The notes under the pieces are model-generated. The model was not told where the DNA came from. It worked only from the letters and a program-made list of their open reading frames with translations, and did no database searches. This document shows, piece after piece, positions 16,766 through 23,740 of a stretch of DNA of 37,077 bases. Source of the stretch: Ignavibacteriota bacterium (lineage in GTDB: Bacteria > Bacteroidota > Ignavibacteria > Tepidaquicellales > Tepidaquicellaceae); contig JAGQWH010000017.1 in assembly GCA_020437545.1 (NCBI GenBank), positions 1 to 37,077 of the forward strand. The letters are read 5' to 3'. The position numbers and the translations under genes are program-made. Every line of letters starts with the position of its first letter. The first letter of the stretch is position 1.

Positions 16766-17791
16766 ATGAGCAGGAAAAAAATAATATATATGTGCGGTTC
16801 GCTGAATCAGACTACCATGCTTCACAGGATATCTGAATTCCTGCCGGAACATGAACATTATTTCACCGCTTATTACTCTGACGGCGCTGAACGAGTGGCT
16901 GCAAGAATGGGTATACTTGATTTTTCCGTACTTGGAGGTAAATTCCGCCAGCAGACCGAAACCTACTTAAAGAAAAATAATCTCAATATTGACTACAGAG
17001 CAGAAAGTCATGATTATGATCTGGCTGTGGTATGCAGTGATCTTATAATGCCGAAGAATCTGAGAAAGAAAAAAATGGTGATGGTACAGGAAGGCATGAC
17101 AGATCCGGAAAATATATTTTATCATATGGTAAAGAAGTTCGGTATACCGAGATATTTCGGAGGTACTGCTACAACAGGTTTATCTGATTACTATACTTAC
17201 TTTTGTCTGGCATCAGAAGGTTACAGAAATTTATTTATAAAGAAAGGATTGAAGAAAGAGAAACTTATCGTAACCGGAATTCCTAATTTTGATAATTGCA
17301 AAAGCTTTTTGAATAACGATTTTCCTCATAAGGGTTATTGTCTAGTCTGTACTTCTGATTCAAGGGAAACTTACAAGTATGAGAACAGAAAAAAATTCAT
17401 AGAGAGAGCTGTTAGTCTGTCAGAAGGAAAGAAGATGATCTTTAAGCTTCATCCCAATGAAAAAACAGAAAGGGCAACAAAGGAAATAAATAAATATGCT
17501 CCGGGATCTATTGTCTTTGCTGACGGGAATACATATGAAATGATAGCCAACTGTGATATTCTTATTACAACTTTCTCGACAGTAGTCTATGTTGGTATTG
17601 CTCTGGGAAAGAAAGTTTATTCATCATTTGACCTGAATGAACTTAAGAAACAGTTGCCAATACAGAACGGCGGAAAGTCAGCTGAGATCATTTCCAGAGT
17701 ATGTCTTGCTCTGATAGAAAACAGACCAGTTATAGAAAAAGAAATTTTGCGAGATGTGGGAAAATTTGATATGTCAAACCTTGCCGTATAA
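16766..17791 (+). CDS. GT-B-fold glycosyltransferase-like protein, sialyl/KDO-transferase-type motifs
   Basis: This 341-residue soluble protein lacks a signal peptide. Three short motifs line up with those of bacterial CMP-sugar transferases and related polymerases: an acidic-Gly motif VQEGMTDP (Glu109-Gly110), an HP motif in FKLHPNE (229-230), and a Ser-Thr motif in TTFSTVVY (271-272). It is the first gene of the plus-strand glycan cluster and lies six bases before the SpsF-like cytidylyltransferase. I infer transfer of the CMP-activated sugar made by this cluster. Alternatives are a UDP-sugar 2-epimerase/hydrolase of the NeuC type, also GT-B, or a CDP-polyol phosphotransferase. Confidence 0.55.
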   Translation: MSRKKIIYMCGSLNQTTMLHRISEFLPEHEHYFTAYYSDGAERVAARMGILDFSVLGGKFRQQTETYLKKNNLNIDYRAESHDYDLAVVCSDLIMPKNLRKKKMVMVQEGMTDPENIFYHMVKKFGIPRYFGGTATTGLSDYYTYFCLASEGYRNLFIKKGLKKEKLIVTGIPNFDNCKSFLNNDFPHKGYCLVCTSDSRETYKYENRKKFIERAVSLSEGKKMIFKLHPNEKTERATKEINKYAPGSIVFADGNTYEMIANCDILITTFSTVVYVGIALGKKVYSSFDLNELKKQLPIQNGGKSAEIISRVCLALIENRPVIEKEILRDVGKFDMSNLAV

Positions 17792-17797
17792 TTCAAA

Positions 17798-18592
17798 TTG
17801 AAAGATCAAAATATAAATATACTTATAGTAATTCAGGCAAGACGAGGTTCTTCAAGACTTCCGGATAAGGTGTTACTTCCTTTAAAAGAAAAACCGTTGC
17901 TTTTGAGAATGTATGAAAGAGTTGAAGCAGCGAAAGTAAAAAAACAAATTGTAATTGCCACTACTACAGAAAAAGAAGATGACGTGATAGCAGATCTGTG
18001 CAGGGAAAATAAAATCAATTTTTTCAGGGGACATCCGCTTGATCTGCTTGACAGGCATTATAAAGCTGCACTTGAGTATAAAGCCGATGTAGTGGTGAAG
18101 ATCCCGTCTGATTGTCCGCTGATTTGTCCGGATGTTATTGATAATGTTTTGGACTATTATATTGAGAATAAAAGTAAGTTTGATTTTGTGAGCAATCTTC
18201 ATCCTGCGACTCATCCGGATGGAAATGATGTGGAAGTCATTCCGGTCGAAATTCTGAAAGCAGCCTGGGAAGAAGCAAAGCAGGACTTTGAACGGGAACA
18301 TACGACACCGTTTATTTGGGATCATCCGGAAAGATTCAGAATAGGGAATGTCGAATGGGAAACAGGTCTCGATTTTTCAAAAAGTCACAGATTTACAATT
18401 GATCATAAAGAGGATTACGATTTTATAAAACGAATTTATGAAGAGCTTTATGATGAAAACAAAGTTTTTACGCTATGTGATATTATGATGCTACTCGACA
18501 GAAAACCGGAGATAAGGAAATTGAATGAGAAGTATGCGGGGCAGTACTGGTATGATGGGGTTGGTGGGAGACTGAAGACAGTTGGACGCTAG
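17798..18592 (+). CDS. SpsF-like cytidylyltransferase for sugar activation
   Basis: This 264-residue enzyme of the acylneuraminate/KDO cytidylyltransferase superfamily carries the nucleotide-binding start VIQARRGSSRLPDKVLLPL and the core KIPSDCPLICPDVID with the metal-binding Asp. Homologues include SpsF of spore-coat polysaccharide synthesis and NeuA-like CMP-sugar synthases. It starts at a TTG in CAAATTGAAA, six bases after the transferase-like gene, so the two are co-transcribed. The last residues and the TAG stop lie in the first units of a heptad repeat array (18584 onward), so the natural C-terminus may have been altered by the repeat. The NeuB-like gene downstream supplies a likely acid-sugar substrate. 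Confidence 0.82.
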   Translation: MKDQNINILIVIQARRGSSRLPDKVLLPLKEKPLLLRMYERVEAAKVKKQIVIATTTEKEDDVIADLCRENKINFFRGHPLDLLDRHYKAALEYKADVVVKIPSDCPLICPDVIDNVLDYYIENKSKFDFVSNLHPATHPDGNDVEVIPVEILKAAWEEAKQDFEREHTTPFIWDHPERFRIGNVEWETGLDFSKSHRFTIDHKEDYDFIKRIYEELYDENKVFTLCDIMMLLDRKPEIRKLNEKYAGQYWYDGVGGRLKTVGR

Positions 18593-18681
18593 ACGTGAGA
18601 CGCTAGATGTGAGACGCTAGATGTGAGACGTCAGATGTCAGATGTCAAATGTCAGATGTCAAATGTCAGATGTCAAATGTC
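18584..18681. repeat. 14-unit heptad tandem array overlapping the spsF-like stop codon
   Basis: Fourteen consecutive 7-base units alternate between AGACGCT, AGATGTG, AGATGTC and AAATGTC forms, all in one phase. The spsF-like stop codon (18590-18592) falls across units one and two. The same unit types reappear in the array at 32601-32831. Confidence 0.9.
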
Positions 18682-18720
18682 AGATTTAAAACGAGTGTTA
18701 GATTCTTTTTACTTTGACAT

Positions 18721-18740
18721 TCCCGCTTTCCGCAGCGGGA
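18721..18740. repeat. REP-like hairpin
   Basis: TCCCGC at 18721-18726 and GCGGGA at 18735-18740 pair around an eight-base loop, followed by TTAAGCGGGG. The edges match the hairpins at 13293-13304 and 13499-13512, so this is probably another copy of the same family. It lies between the heptad array and the transketolase start. Confidence 0.55.
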
Positions 18741-18783
18741 TTAAGCGGGGATCAAATAAAACTTTACTAACTAAATATAGCTA

Positions 18784-19641
18784 ATGAATCCGGATACATT
18801 AAATGACCTGAAAAAAACTGCTTTCAAAGTAAGAGAACACATAATCAGAATGTCCACTGACGGCGGATGCTTTATCGGCGCTTCTTTGTCATGTGCTGAT
18901 CTTATAGTTTTTTTGTACAAAGAATTTCTGAATGTAAATAAAGATAATCTAAATGATCCGAACAGAGATTATTTATTCTTATCAAAGGGACATGATGTGC
19001 CGGCGCTTTACGGGACATTTGCGGAGATAGGATTTATTGAAAAGGACAGGCTGAAGAATCATCTGAAGACGAATGATTTTATTTACTGGCATCCTAACAG
19101 GAATATTCCGGGCATAGAATTTCACAGCGGTTCACTCGGGCATTCGCTTGGAGTTGCTATCGGCGTCGCGATGGATTGTAAAATGAAGAAGCAGACAAAT
19201 AAGATAGTTGTGATACTTGGTGACGGTGAACTCGATGAAGGTTCGATATGGGAAGCCGCACTCGTTGCCGGTGCAAAGAAACTTGATAATTTAATTGCAG
19301 TCGTTGACAGAAATCACTTTCAGGCAAATATTGCAACTGAAAAACTTATTCCGCTTAATCCTATTGCTGATAAATTTGAAGCATTCGGATGGAAGGTCAG
19401 ATCATGTAACGGGCATGATTTTGAAGATATGGGAAAAGCATTTTCGGATTTTCCTATAGAAGCCGGCAAACCAAGTGTTGTAATTGCTGAAACAAGGAGA
19501 GGCAAAGGTCTTCCGAGCATAGAAGCGCGTGCTGACAGATGGTTTGTGAATTTTACGGGTGAGGAAGTTGAGATGCTGATGAAGGAGCTGCACGGGGAAG
19601 AGGAAGCGAAGCTGACGTCTGAGACGATTGTAGCGAGGTGA
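18784..19641 (+). CDS. Transketolase-like N-terminal subunit (ThDP-binding)
   Basis: This 285-residue protein is the N-terminal half of a split transketolase. Seen are SKGHDVPALY (His70), the thiamine-diphosphate/Mg motif GDGELDEG (146 onward) ending with Asn177 (VVDRNHFQ), and FHSGSLGHSLGVAIG, typical of the family. It would transfer two-carbon ketol units together with the C-terminal subunit. That subunit is encoded only at 21401, after a 1.76 kb insert, although such genes are normally adjacent. Its place among NeuB, SpsF and an aminotransferase suggests sugar-precursor synthesis for surface glycan rather than the central pentose phosphate pathway. It is complete and starts at ATG. Confidence 0.85.
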   Translation: MNPDTLNDLKKTAFKVREHIIRMSTDGGCFIGASLSCADLIVFLYKEFLNVNKDNLNDPNRDYLFLSKGHDVPALYGTFAEIGFIEKDRLKNHLKTNDFIYWHPNRNIPGIEFHSGSLGHSLGVAIGVAMDCKMKKQTNKIVVILGDGELDEGSIWEAALVAGAKKLDNLIAVVDRNHFQANIATEKLIPLNPIADKFEAFGWKVRSCNGHDFEDMGKAFSDFPIEAGKPSVVIAETRRGKGLPSIEARADRWFVNFTGEEVEMLMKELHGEEEAKLTSETIVAR

Positions 19642-19720
19642 ACTATGATTTGGAATGAATTGGAATGATTACTATGATTTTTGACCGGGATCTGGAATGA
19701 TTTGAAATGATTGCTATGAA
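19641..19720. repeat. Degenerate decamer repeat
   Basis: Eight loosely similar 10-base units (TGGAATGATT, ACTATGATTT and variants) follow the transketolase N stop. One central unit (TTGACCGGGA) is diverged. The region marks the upstream edge of the stretch that separates the two transketolase genes. A related GATTGGAATGA word recurs at about 20239. Confidence 0.5.
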
Positions 19721-19751
19721 TTTTTATTACTAATTAACCAACTAGAAGGTT

Positions 19752-20195
19752 ATGAAATTTTTTCGTTTTGGATTAGTATTATTAGGCAGCATTGTTTTCA
19801 TCAATACGGTTTTTTCTCAGAATATTAAGGGAAAGAATTATGAGGTTGAATCAATTGATAAAAATTGCCGGACCGGATTTTACTTAAGTAATAATTTAAT
19901 CAATGTGAATTCTTCTTATCCTAATCCGTTTTCTCCCAATAAAAACGATGATGTTGTCTTTGGTGTTCCGGATTCTTCAGATATAAAAGTAAGGATCTTT
20001 TCTTTTGCTGATAATGAAACTATTGTTAAGTTTGAATTAAGGATTGGAGCAGGTTGCTATAAAATTAACTGGATTGATCAAAATACTGAAAAACTAAAGT
20101 CTGGAACATATTTTTGTTCATTCGAAGCTGCTCAAAAGAACAGTTTAATTATATCTAATTTTAATGCTGTACAAAAAATTGTTCTTATAAAATAA
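19752..20195 (+). CDS. Mini secreted protein consisting mainly of a T9SS-type C-terminal domain
   Basis: This 147-residue protein has a signal peptide (ends NTVFSQ), a short spacer of about 30 residues, then SYPNPFSPNKNDDVVFGVP and DIKVRIFSFADNE. It continues with GxYKINWIDQ and a lysine-ending tail (KIVLIK), the usual outline of a T9SS/FlgD-like sorting domain. There is almost no cargo, so it may be a stand-alone sorting-domain decoy, a small surface protein, or the relic of a larger gene. It lies between the two transketolase genes on the same strand. Function unknown. Confidence 0.6.
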   Translation: MKFFRFGLVLLGSIVFINTVFSQNIKGKNYEVESIDKNCRTGFYLSNNLINVNSSYPNPFSPNKNDDVVFGVPDSSDIKVRIFSFADNETIVKFELRIGAGCYKINWIDQNTEKLKSGTYFCSFEAAQKNSLIISNFNAVQKIVLIK

Positions 20196-20323
20196 ATTGA
20201 AATTATTACAATGACTTTTGAACTATTCCGACGCGGCGGATTGGAATGACCCGAATGGTTTTTATGAAAATAATAATAATCTTAAGAATTGATATTAAAA
20301 GTATATTTTTGGGTAAATATTTT

Positions 20324-20659
20324 TTATATATCCAGGATCAGGCTTAAATTTTCTTTCAGTTGCTCAATAATGTTTTCAGGCAATTCACCGATTTTTTTTG
20401 AAAACCGTTGATTGTCTATTGCTCTGATCTGATCAATCATGATCTCACAATCTTCATTCAAATTCGCCATTCCTTTTTTCAAATGAACTCTTAAAATTTC
20501 GGATTCTGAAACTAAATTTGTAGTTATCGGGCAAATGATCGTTGAAGGGTGAAAGTTATTCAAAAGATCAGTCTGTATAATCACTACCGGTCTTATTTTA
20601 CCCGATTCTGTTCCTGATCTGGGATTCAAGTCTGCTATCCATATTTCATACTGATTCAT
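20324..20659 (-). CDS. MazF/PemK-type endoribonuclease toxin
   Basis: The protein has 111 residues from the ATG at 20657-20659. A start 18 bases further upstream is also possible. Family features are the N-terminal YEIWIADLNPRSGTESGKIRPVVIIQ region (loop before the RPVVI strand), PITTN after the second strand block, and DQIRAIDNQRF, the usual MazF signature near the active face. Such toxins cleave mRNA or tRNA and are held by the upstream antitoxin. It overlaps the antitoxin gene by 14 bases, the standard coupled layout. The pair is opposite in strand to the surrounding glycan genes. Confidence 0.85.
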   Translation of the reverse strand: MNQYEIWIADLNPRSGTESGKIRPVVIIQTDLLNNFHPSTIICPITTNLVSESEILRVHLKKGMANLNEDCEIMIDQIRAIDNQRFSKKIGELPENIIEQLKENLSLILDI

Positions 20660-20885
20660 TTTCGTATTCTGATTCATCGAATTCTCTAAGGATTTTCATA
20701 GATTCATTTCTTACAAGTAAAGACTCTTTTTTAAGCTGTTTAGTAAGAATTTTTCTTTTGTGAAGCATATTGTAAAAATCAACAGCTTCATTAATATATC
20801 GGTTTCTGTTAGTTTTGAGTTTTGATAATATCTTTTCTGTTTCCTGAAAAATATCATCATCGATTTTTAAAGATAGATTTTTCAT
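20646..20885 (-). CDS. Ribbon-helix-helix-like antitoxin for the MazF-type toxin
   Basis: This 79-residue protein opens with an RHH-type DNA-binding N-terminus (LSLKIDDDIFQETEKIL, then NRNRYINEAVDFYN). A charged, helical C-terminus follows (KQLKKESLLVRNESMKILREFDESEYENES), of the kind that binds and blocks the toxin. The stop overlaps the toxin start. The inverted repeat at 20907-20925, just before the start codon, is a likely operator for autoregulation. Size and order fit a MazE/PemI-like partner. Confidence 0.8.
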   Translation of the reverse strand: MKNLSLKIDDDIFQETEKILSKLKTNRNRYINEAVDFYNMLHKRKILTKQLKKESLLVRNESMKILREFDESEYENESV

Positions 20886-20906
20886 AATGATTTAGCTGAA
20901 CGAAAG

Positions 20907-20925
20907 TATATACAATTAGTATATA
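20907..20925 (-). promoter_or_regulatory. Probable antitoxin operator
   Basis: TATATAC (20907-20913) and GTATATA (20919-20925) form a 7+5+7 inverted repeat ending 22 bases upstream of the antitoxin ATG. RHH antitoxins commonly bind such short palindromes over their own promoter. Binding here is inferred, not shown. Confidence 0.5.
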
Positions 20926-21152
20926 TTGCAAGTTATAAATATTCTGATCTTTAAAACTTGATTTATATTTTCATACTTGGTTATCTCTTATCATCTTTCA
21001 ATCCATTTTATAATTTTTCCATCTTTCATTCTTCCGGGCATTTGTGAAACCTGCTTATACCGAAAGATTAAACAGCGCAAATATTTATTTTGTAAGTTAC
21101 AGAATTGTAAGACTCAGATTCTCAGGAAAGAATACATCAGGAATTAGGAAAA

Positions 21153-21215
21153 AACATTGAACATTGAACATTGAACATTGAACATTGTACATTGAACATT
21201 GTACATTGAACATTT
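21153..21215. repeat. Nine-unit heptad tandem repeat
   Basis: There are nine consecutive 7-base units: AACATTG five times, then TACATTG and AACATTG alternating, with a final AACATTT. It lies between the toxin-antitoxin operon and the octamer array before transketolase C. Confidence 0.9.
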
Positions 21216-21306
21216 TCTTTTCCCGTTATTTTACAAAAATTTAATTAACAATTAATTCAAACTATTTATTTTGAAATTGTATGATATTATGAAATTGAAT
21301 AGTTTC

Positions 21307-21402
21307 AACCAATTAACCAATTAACCAATTAACCAATTAACCAATTAACCAATTAACCAATTAACCAATTAACCAATTAACCAATTAACCAATTAACCAA
21401 TT
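21307..21402. repeat. 12-copy octamer array ending in the transketolase C start codon
   Basis: Twelve exact copies of AACCAATT cover 96 bases. The last two bases are the TT of the TTG start at 21401. Because 8 is not a multiple of 3, and the unit gives TAA in each frame within 24 bases, no N-terminal extension can pass through it. A change in copy number would alter only the leader length. Confidence 0.95.
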
Positions 21403-22300
21403 GACATACGAAGATCTTCTTAAACACCTCATAGACACTGACGAACGCTTCATGATCCTCACGGCTGAGAATCGTGCAGCTATACGGAATTTGCCTGATC
21501 AGATCGGTGACAGATTTATAGACACGGGAATTACTGAACAGACTCTGATCGGTGTATCGGCAGGACTTGCTTTGCGGGGACGGATACCTGTTTCTCATGC
21601 TCTTGCTTGTTTTCTGACAATGCGCGCATTTGAATTTATAAGAACTGATGTGGGTATAGCTGATCTTCCGGTTAAACTCATCGGCGGCTTTGCGGGATTT
21701 TTATCTGAAGCTAACGGTCCGACTCATCAGGCGATTGAAGATGTTTCCATTATGAGAGGAATTCCCAATGTGAATGTCTTTTGTCCGGCGGATGAACAGG
21801 ATATGATGATCGGATTGAAGAAAGTGCTTGAGAGTCCGAAACCGTTCTATATCCGCTACAATAATCTTCCGCCTGTATATGAACATTCTGAAGATTTTGA
21901 AATAGGCAGAGCTGAAATTGTAAGCGAAGGGAGTGATGTAACGATAATGGTGTATGGAGTCTTGTTCAGACAGGCAATGGAAGCAAAGGCAATTCTTGAA
22001 TCAAAAGGAAAGTCGGTCGGTCTGATAAATCTCAGAACTTTAAAACCCATTGATGAAGAAGCAATATTAAAAGCAGCAGCAGATTCAAAATTAATAGTAA
22101 CTATCGAAGATCATTTTATTACCGGCGGACTATACTCAATTCTTGCTGAGATATTTTTAAGAAACAGGGTAATGCTTGATGTATTACCGTTTGCGCTTAA
22201 TGACAAGTGGTTCAAACCTGCATTGATGAAGGATGTGCTGGAGTATGAAAGATTTACAGCAGAAAAAATCGCTGCTAAGACTTTGGATAGAATGAAATGA
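21401..22300 (+). CDS. Transketolase-like C-terminal subunit
   Basis: This 299-residue protein is the C-terminal half of a split transketolase. The pyrimidine-domain Glu46 in DTGITEQTLIGVSAG activates thiamine diphosphate. GFAGFLSEANGPTHQAIEDV follows, and the transketolase C domain is at ~170-290. The start TTG at 21401 is fixed by an in-frame TAA at 21386-21388 and by the family N-terminus (DLLKHL...DERFMILTAE). It should pair with the N subunit at 18784, from which it is separated by a mini T9SS gene, a toxin-antitoxin pair and several repeat arrays. Its leader is an octamer array, so its translation may differ between cells if copy number varies. Confidence 0.85.
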   Translation: MTYEDLLKHLIDTDERFMILTAENRAAIRNLPDQIGDRFIDTGITEQTLIGVSAGLALRGRIPVSHALACFLTMRAFEFIRTDVGIADLPVKLIGGFAGFLSEANGPTHQAIEDVSIMRGIPNVNVFCPADEQDMMIGLKKVLESPKPFYIRYNNLPPVYEHSEDFEIGRAEIVSEGSDVTIMVYGVLFRQAMEAKAILESKGKSVGLINLRTLKPIDEEAILKAAADSKLIVTIEDHFITGGLYSILAEIFLRNRVMLDVLPFALNDKWFKPALMKDVLEYERFTAEKIAAKTLDRMK

Positions 22301-22312
22301 AGCCTCTTTATA

Positions 22313-22348
22313 AACTTTATTAACTTTACAAACTTTACAAACTCACCA
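22313..22348. repeat. Four-unit nonamer repeat before the aminotransferase start
   Basis: There are four 9-base units (AACTTTATT, AACTTTACA twice, AACTCACCA). The last ends one base before the ATG at 22350, and the array fills most of the gap after transketolase C. It is a second example in this cluster of a tandem repeat forming the leader of a gene. Confidence 0.7.
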
Positions 22349-22349
22349 A

Positions 22350-23687
22350 ATGGCAAACAAAGTAACATTCAACAAAGACTATCCGGATATTTCCGAGTCA
22401 GATAAAATTTTCAAAAGAAGCGAAGGTCTCATTCCGGCTTATACACAGACATTAGCGAAAGGTCCGACTCAATGGATCAAAGGCATAGCGCCAAAGTATC
22501 TTGTAAAAGGAAAAGGCTCGCACGTATGGGATGCTGACGGAAATGAATACATAGATTATAATATGGGTATTGGTCCGATCGTGCTTGGATACTGCTATGA
22601 AAAAGTAGATGATGCGATCAGAAAGCAACTCGAGAGCGGGATCACTTTCTCTCTAATGCATCCTCTTGAAGTAGAGTTATCTGAGAAGATAAGAGAAGTT
22701 GTACCGAATGCTGAATCTGTTAGATTTTCAAAAACCGGATGTGACGTGACGACAGCAGCAGTAAGGGTTGCAAGAGCTTTTACCGGGCGTGAGAAAGTAT
22801 TATGCTGCGGATATCATGGCTGGCATGACTGGTATATCGGAGTTACTGACAGGGATGCGGGAATTCCCGGAGCTGTGAAAGATCTGACATTTACTTTTAA
22901 TTATAATGATATAGAATCACTGAAGCAGTCGATCGATGATGATACTGCTTGTGTAATACTTGAGCCGTTTGTTTTTGAAGAGGCAAAAAAAGATTTTTTG
23001 AAAGAGGTACAGGAAGTCTGTAAAAAGAACGGGACGCTTCTGATCTTTGATGAAATGTGGACGGGATTCAGAATAGCCGTCGGAGGAGCGCAGGAATATT
23101 TCGGAGTCAAGCCGGATCTTGCTGTTTATTCTAAGGCGATTGCCAACGGGATGCCGATCTCAGCTATTACAGGCAGAGCAGATGTAATGAGATTATTTGA
23201 TAAGGATGTCTTCTTCTTTACAACATTCGGTGGGGAAGCGCTGTCTATGGCGGCAGCGATGGTGACTATTGATGAGATAAGATCAAAGAACGTTCCAGGA
23301 AGATTAAATGAACAGGGAAAAAAATTAAAGGATGGTTATAACAGGATCAAAGACGAACTTGGTATTGGTTTTACGAACTGTAATGGTTATAATTGCAGAA
23401 CAATTATGACCTTTGATGCGGCATTCGGAAATCCACTTGAGATGAAGTCATTGGTTCAGCAGGAGATGATAAAGCGCGGAATTCTCTGGGGTGGCTTTCA
23501 TAACATGTGTTTTACACATTCAGATGAAGATGTTGATTATACATTGGAGGTTTATAGAGAAGTTTTACCGGTTTTAAAGAAAGCGGTAGAGGAAAACAAT
23601 GTGAAAGAATATTTAAAGGGTGAAAGTGTTGAAGCGGTTTTCAGAAAGACAAGTAATTTTAATCTTAAACCAAAGAAGAATAATTAA
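22350..23687 (+). CDS. Class III PLP aminotransferase (glutamate-1-semialdehyde aminomutase-like)
   Basis: This 445-residue protein has the fold-type I class III pattern: a substrate loop with GKGSHVWDADGNEYIDY, HGWHDW (156-161) beside the cofactor ring, FDEMWTGFR with Asp234, and the Schiff-base Lys262 in VYSKAIANG. It is similar to glutamate-1-semialdehyde 2,1-aminomutase, but its context of transketolase, NeuB and SpsF points to amination of a sugar carbonyl rather than tetrapyrrole synthesis. No hemA-like gene is nearby. It is complete and starts at ATG two bases after a nonamer repeat array. The exact sugar substrate cannot be told. Confidence 0.82.
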   Translation: MANKVTFNKDYPDISESDKIFKRSEGLIPAYTQTLAKGPTQWIKGIAPKYLVKGKGSHVWDADGNEYIDYNMGIGPIVLGYCYEKVDDAIRKQLESGITFSLMHPLEVELSEKIREVVPNAESVRFSKTGCDVTTAAVRVARAFTGREKVLCCGYHGWHDWYIGVTDRDAGIPGAVKDLTFTFNYNDIESLKQSIDDDTACVILEPFVFEEAKKDFLKEVQEVCKKNGTLLIFDEMWTGFRIAVGGAQEYFGVKPDLAVYSKAIANGMPISAITGRADVMRLFDKDVFFFTTFGGEALSMAAAMVTIDEIRSKNVPGRLNEQGKKLKDGYNRIKDELGIGFTNCNGYNCRTIMTFDAAFGNPLEMKSLVQQEMIKRGILWGGFHNMCFTHSDEDVDYTLEVYREVLPVLKKAVEENNVKEYLKGESVEAVFRKTSNFNLKPKKNN

Positions 23688-23740
23688 AAAGATTTACATC
23701 AAAACAATAACTTATTTCATAATTAACAATTAAATCAATT

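Larger units (their letters stand above)
20886..21400. other. Gene-poor stretch between antitoxin and transketolase C
   Basis: Apart from the operator-like repeat and two tandem arrays, only weak reading frames are present. One minus-strand frame at 20991-21041 reads MPGRMKDGKIIKWIER, and the frame stays open further upstream to about 21110. It might be a decayed gene end but cannot be assigned. Nothing else is recognisable. Confidence 0.5.

Noticed and set aside
18784-22300. Transketolase pseudogene broken by insertion
   Set aside because: Both halves are complete with all cofactor residues, and split N and C subunits are a normal form of the enzyme.
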